A stretch of 64,000 nucleotides of DNA from contig NZ_BMKS01000006.1 of the NCBI RefSeq assembly GCF_014644455.1, forward strand, positions 1 to 64,000, given 5' to 3'. Positions within the stretch are counted from its first letter, which is position 1. Each line of letters begins with the position of its first letter. Below are positions 38,548-47,546 of this stretch, piece by piece. The notes under the pieces were generated by a model. It worked only from the letters and a program-made list of their open reading frames with translations. It was not told the origin of the DNA and ran no database searches. This stretch comes from Caldovatus sediminis (GTDB taxonomy: Bacteria > Pseudomonadota > Alphaproteobacteria > Acetobacterales > Acetobacteraceae). The translations under genes were made by a program, and so were the position numbers.

Positions 38548-39588
38548 GTGACCCCTCGAAGCGTCGAATCCCTCCTGCCCGAAACGCCCCCCGCGCCCGG
38601 CGAGGTGAAGGAGATCCTGCCCGGGCTGCGTTGGGTGCGGATGCCCTTGCCCTTCCCACCCCGCCACGTGAATTTGTGGCTGATCGAGGACGGCGCGGGC
38701 TGGTTCCTGGTCGATTGCGGCGCGCAGACCGACGACGCGGCCGGGCTATGGGAGCGGGTGTTCGCCGCCGGGCTCGGCGGCCGGCCGGTGACGCGGCTCA
38801 TGGTGACGCATTTCCATCCCGACCACGTCGGCTTCGCCGGATGGATGGCGCAGCGCTGGGGCGGCGCGCCGCTGCTGATGACCCGCGCCGAGTGGCTGCA
38901 GGCCCGGCTGCTGCGCCTCGATGCCGGGGAGGACATGATCGAGCAGCAGATCGCCTGGGCGCGCCGCGCGGGCTGCGCCGAGGACTACCTGCGCTTCCTC
39001 GCCGGCCGCGGGCCGCTCTACGTGCGCGCGGTGCTGCCGCTGCCGCGCCAGTACCGGCGCATCGCCGCCGGCGATTCGCTCCGCATCGGCGGCCGCGCCT
39101 GGACCGTGCTGACGGGTTCGGGCCACGCGCCGGAGATGGCCTGCCTGCACTGCGCCGAGCTCGGCGTGCTGATCTCGGCCGACCAGATCCTGCCGCGCAT
39201 CACGCCGCATGTCGGCGTGCAGGCGACCGAGCCGGACGCCGACCCGCTGGCGGACTTCCTCGCCTCGAACGAGCGGCTGCTGTCCCTGCCGCCGGATACG
39301 CTGGTGCTGCCCTCGCACGGCGAGCCCTTCCACGGGCTGCACCGGCGCGTCGGGGCGATCGCGGCGCATCACGCGGGGCGGCTGGAGGCGCTGCGCGACG
39401 CCTGCGCCGCAAGCCCGCTGAACGCGATGGAGGCGGCGAAGGTGCTGTTCAGCCGCCCGCTCGACCACCGCGCCCTGGGCGCGGGGATCGCGGAGACCCT
39501 GGCGCACCTGAACCGGCTGGTGGCGGCGGGCGAGCTCGTGCGGGAGATCGGCGCCGACGGCGTCGCGGTCCACCGGCGTGCCGGATAG
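38548..39588 (+). CDS. MBL-fold metallo-hydrolase
   Basis: A 346-residue metallo-beta-lactamase-fold hydrolase. The metal motif is H88-F-H90-P-D92-H93, and later ligands fall in TGSGHAPEMACLHC and SADQILPRI, with SHGEPFHGL towards the end of the fold. A C-terminal winged-helix-like tail (about 265-346) with NAMEAAKVLFSRPLDHRALG and LAHLNRLVAAGELVRE is typical of LACTB2-like and related hydrolases acting on thioesters or nucleic acids. The GTG at 38548 follows CCGGAGAG. It is divergent from the amidase gene across about 200 bases. Substrate unknown; polyketide- or CoA-type thioester hydrolysis is one option. Confidence 0.9.
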   Translation: MTPRSVESLLPETPPAPGEVKEILPGLRWVRMPLPFPPRHVNLWLIEDGAGWFLVDCGAQTDDAAGLWERVFAAGLGGRPVTRLMVTHFHPDHVGFAGWMAQRWGGAPLLMTRAEWLQARLLRLDAGEDMIEQQIAWARRAGCAEDYLRFLAGRGPLYVRAVLPLPRQYRRIAAGDSLRIGGRAWTVLTGSGHAPEMACLHCAELGVLISADQILPRITPHVGVQATEPDADPLADFLASNERLLSLPPDTLVLPSHGEPFHGLHRRVGAIAAHHAGRLEALRDACAASPLNAMEAAKVLFSRPLDHRALGAGIAETLAHLNRLVAAGELVREIGADGVAVHRRAG

Positions 39589-39701
39589 CGGTGTCGGCGC
39601 ACGCACGCCGTCCCGGGAGGCGGACGGAGGGCGTCGCCGGGCCCGGCGCCATCGGCTAGGCTGCGCCCGCGACGGGAATCACGGAACGGGAGGGCAGCAT
39701 C

Positions 39702-40562
39702 GTGCAGCTTGGACGCCTGGGCGTGTGGTATCCGACCGACCGGCTGAGCGCGCCGCAGCTCAAGGACCTGCTGCGCAGCGTCGAGGGGCACGGCTACGCG
39801 GCCCTCTGGTACCCGGAATCGCGCGGCTACGAGTCGTTCGCGCTGGCGAGCTTCCTGCTCGCCAACAGCCGGCGGCTGGTGGTCGGCAGCTCGATCGCCA
39901 ACATCTACGCGCGCGATCCCTTCGCCGCGCGGCGCGGCCTGCTGACGCTCAACGGGCTGCATGGCGACCGCTTCGTCCTCGGCCTCGGCGTCAGCCACGT
40001 CCCGATGGTCGAGGGGCTGCGCGGCCACCGCTACGAGAGGCCGGTCCCGGCCATGCGCGCCTATCTCGACGGCATCGTCAGGGACCAGGAGGGGGCGCAG
40101 GACTGGCCGATCGTGCTCGCCGCCCTCGGGCCGAAGATGCTCGCCCTCGCCGCCGGGCGCACGCGCGGCGCCGTGCCCTACAACGTCACGCCGGAGCACA
40201 CGCGGCAGGCGGCGGCGATCCTCGGCCCCTCGAAGTGGCTCGCGGTGGAGCAGAAGGTCTGCCTGGAGACCGACGCCGCGCGGGCCCGCGCGCTCGGCCG
40301 CAGCGAGCTGGCGCGCTACCTGGCGCTGACGAACTACCGCAACAACTGGCTACGCCTCGGCTTCACCGAGGCAGACCTGGCCGAGGGCGGCAGCGACCGC
40401 TTCATCGACGCGATGGTGCTGCACGGCGACGCCGAGAGCATCAAGCGCGGCCTGCGCGCGCACTTCGCCGCGGGCGCGACGCATGTCTGCATCCAGCCCG
40501 TGCACGCGGAGGGCGACTTCGCCGCGCGCGAGCGGATGCTGGCGGCGCTGGCGGACACCTGA
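39702..40562 (+). CDS. LLM oxidoreductase, probably F420-dependent
   Basis: A 286-residue luciferase-like oxidoreductase. RLGVWYPTDRLSAPQL at the N terminus, HGYAALWYPESRGYESFALA, and LNGLHGDRFVLGLGVSHVPM are characteristic of the short actinobacterial-type LLM group (TIGR03620-like) usually predicted to use coenzyme F420. The barrel is complete though shorter than average. The GTG at 39702 follows GGGAGGGCAGC. The gene lies about 2 kb upstream of the F420 operon and on the same strand as it, which strengthens the F420 assignment. Substrate unknown. The 199 bases to the next, convergent gene are GC-rich with short palindromes but hold no gene. Confidence 0.85.
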   Translation: MQLGRLGVWYPTDRLSAPQLKDLLRSVEGHGYAALWYPESRGYESFALASFLLANSRRLVVGSSIANIYARDPFAARRGLLTLNGLHGDRFVLGLGVSHVPMVEGLRGHRYERPVPAMRAYLDGIVRDQEGAQDWPIVLAALGPKMLALAAGRTRGAVPYNVTPEHTRQAAAILGPSKWLAVEQKVCLETDAARARALGRSELARYLALTNYRNNWLRLGFTEADLAEGGSDRFIDAMVLHGDAESIKRGLRAHFAAGATHVCIQPVHAEGDFAARERMLAALADT

Positions 40563-40761
40563 CCGGTCACCGGGCGCCCGCAGCCCGGGAACGCGCCCGG
40601 CGGCGCGAAGGCGGAGGGCAGCGGTCCCTCCGCCCGCGCCGGGGTCGGCACGAAATCGCCGCGCGATCCCCGTGGCGGCGACGCCGCTCGGCCCGCACGG
40701 CGGTTGCCGCCGCCGCGCGCGGGCCGGGGCCCGCGCCGGGGAAGCCACGGGTGCCTGGCGC

Positions 40762-41661
40762 TCAGAGCAGATCGGCGACCGCGGCGCGGTAGCGGCGCAT
40801 CGCGTCCAGGTGCTCCACCAGGGAGCGCCCGGCGATCCGCCGGTGGTGGTAGCGGCCGTAGCTGTTGTTCAGCGTCACATGCGTCACGCCCGCGGACTTC
40901 CAGAAGCGGAATTCCTCGCGCCAGTCCTCCTCCGCGCCGCTGCCGGTCGAGACCCAGACCTCGATGCCGACGCTCGCCGGATCGCGCCCCTCCGCCTCGA
41001 CGTGGCGGCGCAGCGTGTCGAAGGCCCGGCGCGCCTCCTCGCCGGGCGGGTGGGCGAGCATCATCCACCCGTCGCCCCATTTCGCGATGCGCCGGAGCGT
41101 CGCGTCCACATGGCCGCCGAACCAGATCGGGATGCGCCGGCGCGGCGGCAGCGGGTTGAGGCCGGCGTCCTCGATGCGGTGCCAGCGGCCCCGGAAGGTG
41201 ACGTGCGGCTCCGCCCAGAGCGCCCGCAGCACCTGCACCTGCTCCTCCGAGCGTCGGCCGCGGTTGCGGAAGTCCTCGTTCAGCCCGGCGAACTCCACCT
41301 CGTTCCAGCCGACGCCGATGCCGAGGCGGAAACGGCCGTGGCACAGGACGTCGAGGCACGCCGCCTGCTTGGCGACCAGGACGGTCTGGCGCTGCGGCAG
41401 GACCAGCACCTGCGTCGAGAAGCCGATGCGGGTGGTGCAGGCGGCGAGGAAGCCGAAGGCCACGAAGGGGTCGTGGAACAGGTTGGCCGAGGTGGCGCGC
41501 GCCGGGTCCCAGCCCGGCCGGCTGGCGGCGTTCACGCCGAGCACGTGGTCGGGGAGCATCAGGTCGTCGTAGCCCTCGGCCTCGGCGGCCTGCGCGAATT
41601 CGCGCAGCGTGCCGGGTTCGCCGCCGACATCGCCCAGGGGCAGTGCCACGCCCAGCTTCAT
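40762..41661 (-). CDS. LLM oxidoreductase, probably F420-dependent
   Basis: A 299-residue luciferase-like protein of the TIGR03619-like group. Landmarks are GVALPLGDVGGEPGTLREFA, GYDDLMLPDHVLG (about 30-42), RIGFSTQVLVLPQRQTVLVA, LCHGRFRLGIGVGWNEVEFA and IPIWFGGHVDATLRRIAKWG. The LPDHVLG segment is characteristic of F420-binding LLM enzymes. It is divergent from the fgd-like gene, with 84 bases between the start codons, and may share a control region with the F420 operon. Related enzymes reduce or oxidise C-O or C=C bonds with F420H2. No substrate can be named. Start ATG at 41661 follows GGAGGCGTCCCC. Confidence 0.88.
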   Translation of the reverse strand: MKLGVALPLGDVGGEPGTLREFAQAAEAEGYDDLMLPDHVLGVNAASRPGWDPARATSANLFHDPFVAFGFLAACTTRIGFSTQVLVLPQRQTVLVAKQAACLDVLCHGRFRLGIGVGWNEVEFAGLNEDFRNRGRRSEEQVQVLRALWAEPHVTFRGRWHRIEDAGLNPLPPRRRIPIWFGGHVDATLRRIAKWGDGWMMLAHPPGEEARRAFDTLRRHVEAEGRDPASVGIEVWVSTGSGAEEDWREEFRFWKSAGVTHVTLNNSYGRYHHRRIAGRSLVEHLDAMRRYRAAVADLL

Positions 41662-41745
41662 GGGGACGCCTCCTCCGCGCCGGGTTGTTCCCGGCCGGCG
41701 AGCCTATAGACTTCCGCCCGGGAACCACAGGCCCGGAGCGGGGAC

Positions 41746-42747
41746 GTGCTGAAGCTCGGTTACAAGGCCTCCGCGGAGCAGTTCGCCCCGGACCGGCTGC
41801 TCGAATTCTCGGTGCTGGCCGAGGCGGTCGGGTTCGATTCGGTGTTCGTCAGCGACCACTTCCAGCCCTGGCGGCACACCGACGGGCACGCGCCCTTCTC
41901 GCTCGCCTGGCTCGGGGCGCTCGGGGCGCGGACCTCGCGGATCGTGATCGGGACCAGCGTGCTGACGCCGACCTTCCGCTACCATCCCTCGATCGTGGCG
42001 CAGGCCTTCGGCACGCTGGGGGCGATGTTCCCGGGCCGCGTCGTGCTCGGCATCGGCACCGGCGAGTCGCTGAACGAGGTGCCGGCGACCGGCGCGCCCT
42101 GGCCCGAGTTCAAGGAGCGCTTCGCCCGGCTGCGCGAGGCGGTGACCCTGATCCGCCGGCTGTGGAGCGAGGAGCGCGTGACCTTCGAGGGGCAGTACTA
42201 CCGCACCGAGAAGGCGACGATCTACGACCGGCCGGGCCGGATGGTGCCGATCTACGTCGCCGCCGCCGGCGCGCTGGTGGCGAAGTACGCGGGCCGCGCC
42301 GGCGACGGCTTCATCTGCACCAGCGGCAAGAAGCCCGAGCTCTACACCGAGACGCTGCTGCCGAACGTCGCCGCCGGCCTCGCCCAGGCGCGCCGCGAGG
42401 AGCCCTTCGACCGCATGATCGAGGTCAAGGTCTCCTTCGACACCGACCGCGAGCGCGCGCTCGAGGACACGCGCCACTGGGCGGCGCTCGCCCTCTCGAG
42501 CGAGGAGAAGCTCTCGGTCGAGGACCCGGTGGAGATGGAGAGGCTCGCCGACGCGCTGCCGATCGAGCGCGCGGCGAGCCGCTGGATCGTCTCGACCGAT
42601 CCGGAGGAGCATGTGGAGCGGATCGGCTACTACGTCGGGCTGGGCTTCCGCCACCTGGTCTTCCACGCGCCGGGTCCGGACCAGGAGCGGTTCCTCCGGC
42701 TCTACGGCGAGCGCGTGCTGCCGCTGCTGCGGCACCGCTTCGGCTGA
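41746..42747 (+). CDS. fgd: F420-dependent glucose-6-phosphate dehydrogenase-like
   Basis: A 333-residue LLM enzyme extremely close to actinobacterial Fgd. It opens [14 protein letters not shown] and keeps [68 protein letters not shown] and [20 protein letters not shown]. In mycobacteria Fgd oxidises glucose-6-phosphate and reduces F420. Related enzymes oxidise other sugar phosphates or alcohols, so the substrate is not certain. It is the first gene of the fgd-cofE-cofD-cofC operon, with only three bases before cofE, so F420 is made and reduced from one transcript. The GTG at 41746 follows CCGGAGCGGGGAC. Confidence 0.93.
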   Translation: MLKLGYKASAEQFAPDRLLEFSVLAEAVGFDSVFVSDHFQPWRHTDGHAPFSLAWLGALGARTSRIVIGTSVLTPTFRYHPSIVAQAFGTLGAMFPGRVVLGIGTGESLNEVPATGAPWPEFKERFARLREAVTLIRRLWSEERVTFEGQYYRTEKATIYDRPGRMVPIYVAAAGALVAKYAGRAGDGFICTSGKKPELYTETLLPNVAAGLAQARREEPFDRMIEVKVSFDTDRERALEDTRHWAALALSSEEKLSVEDPVEMERLADALPIERAASRWIVSTDPEEHVERIGYYVGLGFRHLVFHAPGPDQERFLRLYGERVLPLLRHRFG

Positions 42748-42750
42748 GGC

Positions 42751-43503
42751 ATGGCGGCGGCCGCGCTGGAGCTGGTCGCGCTGCCGGGCATCCCGATGGT
42801 GCGGGCGGGGGACGACCTCGCCGCGCTGATCGCGGACGGCTTCGCGCGCGCCGGCATCGCGCCGCGGCCGGGCGACGTGCTGGTGGTGGCGCAGAAGGTG
42901 GTCTCCAAGGCGGAGGGGCGGATGGTGGACCTCGCCGCCGTCGCGCCCTCGCCGCGCGCGGTCGCGCTGGCCGGGGAGGTGCGGAAGGACCCGCGCCTGG
43001 TCGAGGTGATCCTGTCGGAGTCCGTGCGCGTGGTGCGCGCGCGGCCGGGGCTGCTGATCGTCGAGCACCGGCTGGGCTTCGTGATGGCGAACGCCGGGGT
43101 GGACCGCTCCAACGTCGCGCCGCAGGACGGGGCGGAGCGCGTGCTGCTGCTGCCGCGCGACCCGGACGCGAGCGCCGAGGCGCTGCGCGCGCGGCTCGGC
43201 CTGCCGGTGGTGATCAACGACAGCTTCGGGCGCGCCTGGCGGCGCGGCACGGTGGGCGTGGCGATCGGCGCGGCGGGGCTGCCGGCGCTGCTCGACCTGC
43301 GCGGGCGGCCGGACCTGTTCGGGCGGCGGCTGGAGGTCAGCATCACCGGCTTCGCCGACGAGATCGCCGCCGCCGCCTCGCTGCTGATGGGCCAGGGCGC
43401 GGAGGCGCGCCCCGTGGTGCTGGTGCGCGGCCTCGTCTGGGACGCGCCGCCGACCGCGGCGACGGAGCTGGTGCGGCCGGCGGAGGAGGACCTGTTCCGG
43501 TGA
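42751..43503 (+). CDS. cofE: Coenzyme F420-0:L-glutamate ligase
   Basis: A 250-residue CofE/FbiB-N protein that adds L-glutamates to F420-0 with GTP. Typical blocks are [20 protein letters not shown], the [20 protein letters not shown] segment (shown in full at 20 residues), and [19 protein letters not shown]. It has only the ligase domain. The FMN-binding nitroreductase domain fused to mycobacterial FbiB, which reduces dehydro-F420-0, is absent. The start ATG lies three bases after the fgd stop, and the stop overlaps the cofD GTG as GTGA. Chain length made by the enzyme cannot be predicted. Confidence 0.93.
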   Translation: MAAAALELVALPGIPMVRAGDDLAALIADGFARAGIAPRPGDVLVVAQKVVSKAEGRMVDLAAVAPSPRAVALAGEVRKDPRLVEVILSESVRVVRARPGLLIVEHRLGFVMANAGVDRSNVAPQDGAERVLLLPRDPDASAEALRARLGLPVVINDSFGRAWRRGTVGVAIGAAGLPALLDLRGRPDLFGRRLEVSITGFADEIAAAASLLMGQGAEARPVVLVRGLVWDAPPTAATELVRPAEEDLFR

Positions 43504-44453
43504 GCGGCGGCGGCCTGGTCGTGGCGCTCTCGGGCGGCGTCGGCGGGGCGAAGCTGGCGCTCGGCCTCGCCCGCGTGCTGCCGGCGGAGGAGCTGCTGGT
43601 CGTCGCCAACACGGGCGACGATTTCGAGCATCTCGGCCTCGCCATCTCGCCCGACCTCGACACGCTGATGTATGCGCTGGCCGGCCTGGACAATCCGGAG
43701 ACGGGCTGGGGGCGGCGCGGCGAGACCTGGTCCTTCATGGAGGCGCTCGGCGAGCTCGGGGGCGAGACCTGGTTCCGCCTCGGCGACCGCGATCTCGCCA
43801 CGCATGTCGAGCGCACGCGCCGCCTCCGGGCCGGGGAGACGCTGTCGCAGGTGACGGCGGCGTTCTGCCGGCGCCTCGGCGTCGGGCCGCGGCTGCTGCC
43901 GATGAGCGACGACCGCGTGCGGACGCGCCTGCACACGGAGGAGGGCTGGCTCGACTTCCAGGACTGGTTCGTGCGGCGGCGGTGCCGGCCGGCGGTGCGC
44001 GCCATCGCCTTCGACGGCGCGCCGGCGGCGCGGCCGCAGCCGGAGGTGATGGCGGCGCTGCGCGGCGGCGGGCTGCGCGCGGTGGTGATCTGCCCGTCCA
44101 ATCCGCTCATCAGCGTCGAGCCGATCCTCGCCCTGCCGGGGCTGCGCGAGGCGATCCGCGGCTGCGGCGCGCCGGTGGTCGCGGTCTCGCCGATCATCGG
44201 CGGCGAGGCGGTGAAGGGGCCGACGGCGAAGATGCTGCGCGAGTTCGGCATCCTGCCGAGCGCGGCGGCGGTGGCGCGGCGCTACCGCGACCTCCTCGAC
44301 GGCTACGTGATGGACGAGGCGGACGCTGCCGAGGCGGCGGCGGCGGGCGTGCCGGTGACGCTCGCGCGCACGCGGATGGTCACGCTCGCGGACCGCGAGG
44401 CGCTGGCCCGCGCCGTGCTGGCGGCGGCGGATTCCCTGCGGCGCGCGACGTGA
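43500..44453 (+). CDS. cofD: Phospholactate/phosphoenolpyruvate transferase CofD
   Basis: A 317-residue CofD/FbiA transferase that joins the activated C3 acid to the deazaflavin riboside Fo. The N-terminal nucleotide loop [71 protein letters not shown] and [19 protein letters not shown] are family hallmarks. The GTG start overlaps the cofE stop as GTGA, and its own stop overlaps cofC in the same way, so the three are translationally chained. All expected active-site segments are present. Confidence 0.95.
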   Translation: MSGGGLVVALSGGVGGAKLALGLARVLPAEELLVVANTGDDFEHLGLAISPDLDTLMYALAGLDNPETGWGRRGETWSFMEALGELGGETWFRLGDRDLATHVERTRRLRAGETLSQVTAAFCRRLGVGPRLLPMSDDRVRTRLHTEEGWLDFQDWFVRRRCRPAVRAIAFDGAPAARPQPEVMAALRGGGLRAVVICPSNPLISVEPILALPGLREAIRGCGAPVVAVSPIIGGEAVKGPTAKMLREFGILPSAAAVARRYRDLLDGYVMDEADAAEAAAAGVPVTLARTRMVTLADREALARAVLAAADSLRRAT

Positions 44454-45115
44454 ACCCGGCCCCCGGCATCTGGGCCGTGCTGCCCGTGAAGGCGTTCGAG
44501 GGCGCGAAGCAGCGCCTCGCGCCGCTGCTCTCGCCGGCGCAGCGCCGGGCGCTGGCGGAGATCATGCTGGGCGAGGTGCTTGCGGCGCTGGCGGCGGCGC
44601 GCGGGCTGGCCGGCATCCTGGTCGTGACCTGCGACCCGCGGGCGGCGGAGATGGCGGCGCGCGCCGGGGCGCGCGTCACCGACGAGGGCGCGCGCGAGGG
44701 CCATACCGGCGCCGTCACCGCGGCGCTGCGGCTGCTCGCGCGCGAGGGCCGCGGCGGCATGCTCGCCGTGCCGGGCGACATCCCCGCCGTCACCGCCGCC
44801 GAGATCGAGGCGGTGCTCGCCGCGCACCGTCCCGCGCCCGCCTTCACCATCGCGCCGGCGCGCGACGACCTCGGCTCCAACGCCGTGCTCTGCTCGCCGC
44901 CGGACGCGGTGCCGCTGCGCTTCGGCGACAACAGCTTCTTCCCGCACCTGGACGCGGCGCGCGCCGCCGGCATCGAGCCGACGATCGTGCGGCAGGTGCC
45001 CGGCATCGCGACGGACATAGACAGCCCGGCGGACCTCGCCGCCTTCCTGCGCCTGCCGCAGGCGGCGCGCACGCGGGCGTTCGCCTTCCTCGCGGCGGAG
45101 GGCCTCTCAGGCTAG
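44450..45115 (+). CDS. cofC: Phospholactate/PEP/3PG guanylyltransferase CofC
   Basis: A 221-residue nucleotidyltransferase that activates a three-carbon phosphoacid with GTP for CofD. The N terminus IWAVLPVKAFEGAKQRLAPL carries the K-x-x-x-x-K-x-R-L pattern, and AVPGDIPAVTAAEIEAVL, DDLGSNAVLCSPPD and FGDNSFFPHLDAAR complete the site. In different organisms CofC uses 2-phospholactate, phosphoenolpyruvate or 3-phosphoglycerate; residue choice was not resolvable here. It is the last gene of the operon. Its final nine bases overlap the 3' end of the convergent fbiC gene. The GTG at 44450 overlaps cofD. Confidence 0.93.
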   Translation: MNPAPGIWAVLPVKAFEGAKQRLAPLLSPAQRRALAEIMLGEVLAALAAARGLAGILVVTCDPRAAEMAARAGARVTDEGAREGHTGAVTAALRLLAREGRGGMLAVPGDIPAVTAAEIEAVLAAHRPAPAFTIAPARDDLGSNAVLCSPPDAVPLRFGDNSFFPHLDAARAAGIEPTIVRQVPGIATDIDSPADLAAFLRLPQAARTRAFAFLAAEGLSG

Positions 45116-47473
45116 CGCCGGCTCCCGCCGGCGCGGCGGCGTCTGCACCACGGGGGCGAGCGGCGCGGCGGCGAAGGAGGCGGCGCGCCGTTCCTCCGGC
45201 ACCGGGCGGTAGAGCGTGTCGCGCTGCTGCGGCACGCGGCCGATGGAGCGGATCAGCGCCTCCATCGCCGCGGGCGGGAATTCCTGGCCGTGCTGCGTGC
45301 CGGCGGCGCGCGAGATGCTCTCGTTCATCAGCGTGCCGCCGAGGTCGTTCGCGCCCGCCTCCAGGCAGGTCGCCGCCCCGGCCGGGCCCATCTTCACCCA
45401 GGAGGTCTGGACGTTCCGGATGTGCGGGTGCAGGGCGAGGCGCCCGACCGCGTGCATCAGCACCGCCTCGCGGAAGGTTGGGCCGCGCCGCGCCTGGCCG
45501 CGCAGGTACATCGGCGCCTCCATGTGCACGAAGGGCAGCGGCACGAACTCCGTGAAGCCGCCGGTCTCCTGCGCCAGGTCGCGCAGCGCGAGCAGGTGCC
45601 GGGCCCAGGAGGGCGGCCCCTCGACATGGCCGAACATGATCGTCGCGGTGGTGCGGAGGCCGAGGCCGTGCGCGGCGCGCGCCACCGCGAGCCACTGCGC
45701 GGTGCTCACCTTGTCCGGGCAGATCACCGCGCGGACCTCGTCGTCCAGGATCTCCGCCGCGGTGCCGGGCAGCGTGCCGAGGCCGGCGTCGCGCAGCCGC
45801 GCGAGGAAGTCGCGCACCGGCAGGCCGAGCGTCGCCGCGCCCTGCGTGACCTCGAGCGGCGAGAAGGCGTGGATGTGCATCCCCGGCACCGCCGCCTTGA
45901 TGGCGCGGCAGATCGCCTCGTAGGTCGCGCCCGTGTAGTCGGGATGGATGCCGCCCTGCAGGCAGACCTCGGTCGCGCCGCGCGCCCAGGCCTCGACGGC
46001 GCGGCGCACGATCTCCTCCATCGCGAGGTCGTAGGGGGCGCCGCGCAGCGCCTCGTGCGTCCTGCCCTTGGAGAAGGCGCAGAAGCGGCACCGGTAGGCG
46101 CAGATGTTGGTGTAGTTGATGTTGCGGTTGACGACGTAGCGCACGACCTCGCCGCTGACGGCGCGGCGCAGCGCGTCGGCCGCGGCCGTGACGTGGCGGT
46201 AGTCGGCGTCGCGCGCGGCGAAGAGGCGCGCGATGTCCGGGGCGTCGAGCCGCGCGCCGGACGCCGCGCGTTCCACCGCGCGCGCCAGCGCGGCGTCGGC
46301 GGCGGCCAGGCGGACGGGCTGCGGGCGCGGCGGGGCGGTCTCGCCCGGCGACCAGTCGTCCGCGCGCGCCAGCCCCTCCGCGTCGCTCATCCGCCGCACG
46401 CGCGTCGCGATCTCCGGCGCCAGCCAGCGGTCCGGCGCGGTTGCATAGGCCGGATAGACGGGCAGGCGCTGCACGAGCACCTTGCCCGCCTCCGCCGTGC
46501 GCCGCGCGAGCTCCTCGAGGTGCGGCCAGGGCGCCTCCGGGTTCACGTGGTCGGGCGTGACCGGCGAGACGCCGCCCCAGTCGTTCAGCCCCGCCGCGAC
46601 CAGCCGCGGATAGACGCCGGGCGAGAGGTTCGGCGGCGCCTGGATGTTCATCTCCGGCCCCAGCACCAGCCGCGCCGCGGCGATGGTCCAGAGCAGGTCG
46701 TCGAGGTCGGGCTCCGGCGCGCCGGCGAGCCGGGTGCGCGGCTTGGCGCGGAAGTTCTGGACGATGACCTCCTGGATGTGGCCGTGGCGCGCGTGCAGGT
46801 CGCGGATGGCGAGCAGCGCCGCGATCCGCTCCGCGCGCGTCTCGCCGATGCCGATCAGGATGCCGGTCGTGAAGGGCACGGCGAGCTCGCCGGCGAGGCG
46901 GATCGTCTCCAGCCGCGCCGCCGGGTGCTTGTCGGGCGAGCCGTGGTGCACGCCGCCCCTCATGCAGAGGTGCTCACTCGCGCTCTCCAGCATCAGGCCC
47001 TGGCTCGCCGTCACCCCGCGCAGCGCGGCGATCTCCTCGCGCGTCATCACGCCCGGGTTGGCGTGGGGCAGAAGGCCGGTCTCGCGCAGCACCAGCGCGC
47101 ACATCTCCCGCAGGTAGGAGATCGTCGTCGCGTGGCCGAGCGCGGCCAGCGCCTCGCGCGCCGCCTCCCAGCGCAGCTCCGGCTTGTCGCCGAGGGTGAA
47201 CAGCGCCTCGGTGCAGCCCGCCGCGGCGCCGGCGCGCGCGATCGCCAGCACCTCCTCGGGCGGGAGATAGGCCGGGCGCCCGGCGCGCGGCCGTTCGGCG
47301 AAGGTGCAGTAGTGGCAGACGTCGCGGCAGAGCCTGGTCAGCGGGATGAAGACCTTGCGGGAATAGGAGACGAGCCGCCCGTGGCCGGCGTCGCGCAGCC
47401 GCGCGGCCTCCGCCATCAGTTCGGCCAGCGGGGCCGAGTCCAGCCACTCCAGGGGGTAGTCCGCCGCGCCCAT
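45107..47473 (-). CDS. fbiC: Fused CofG/CofH Fo synthase (FbiC)
   Basis: A 788-residue bifunctional radical-SAM enzyme making the deazaflavin Fo from tyrosine and the riboflavin precursor. The CofG half has its iron-sulfur motif at C49-x3-C53-x2-C56 (LCRDVCHYCTFAE). The CofH half has C458-x3-C462-x2-C465 (CAYRCRFCAFSKG). Both are intact, as are GIGETRAERIAALLAIRDLH and LQGGIHPDYTGATYEAI. Archaea and cyanobacteria use two proteins, whereas actinobacteria and some proteobacteria use this fusion. The ATG at 47473 gives the expected N terminus. The gene is convergent with the cof operon, and 73 bases separate its start from a divergent LLM gene. Confidence 0.96.
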   Translation of the reverse strand: MGAADYPLEWLDSAPLAELMAEAARLRDAGHGRLVSYSRKVFIPLTRLCRDVCHYCTFAERPRAGRPAYLPPEEVLAIARAGAAAGCTEALFTLGDKPELRWEAAREALAALGHATTISYLREMCALVLRETGLLPHANPGVMTREEIAALRGVTASQGLMLESASEHLCMRGGVHHGSPDKHPAARLETIRLAGELAVPFTTGILIGIGETRAERIAALLAIRDLHARHGHIQEVIVQNFRAKPRTRLAGAPEPDLDDLLWTIAAARLVLGPEMNIQAPPNLSPGVYPRLVAAGLNDWGGVSPVTPDHVNPEAPWPHLEELARRTAEAGKVLVQRLPVYPAYATAPDRWLAPEIATRVRRMSDAEGLARADDWSPGETAPPRPQPVRLAAADAALARAVERAASGARLDAPDIARLFAARDADYRHVTAAADALRRAVSGEVVRYVVNRNINYTNICAYRCRFCAFSKGRTHEALRGAPYDLAMEEIVRRAVEAWARGATEVCLQGGIHPDYTGATYEAICRAIKAAVPGMHIHAFSPLEVTQGAATLGLPVRDFLARLRDAGLGTLPGTAAEILDDEVRAVICPDKVSTAQWLAVARAAHGLGLRTTATIMFGHVEGPPSWARHLLALRDLAQETGGFTEFVPLPFVHMEAPMYLRGQARRGPTFREAVLMHAVGRLALHPHIRNVQTSWVKMGPAGAATCLEAGANDLGGTLMNESISRAAGTQHGQEFPPAAMEALIRSIGRVPQQRDTLYRPVPEERRAASFAAAPLAPVVQTPPRRREPALA

Positions 47474-47546
47474 CCTCGATCGCCCTTGGCAGGATCGGCC
47501 GCATCGTGTGGTATCGCCGGGCCCGATGCAATCCGGGGAGGATGCG

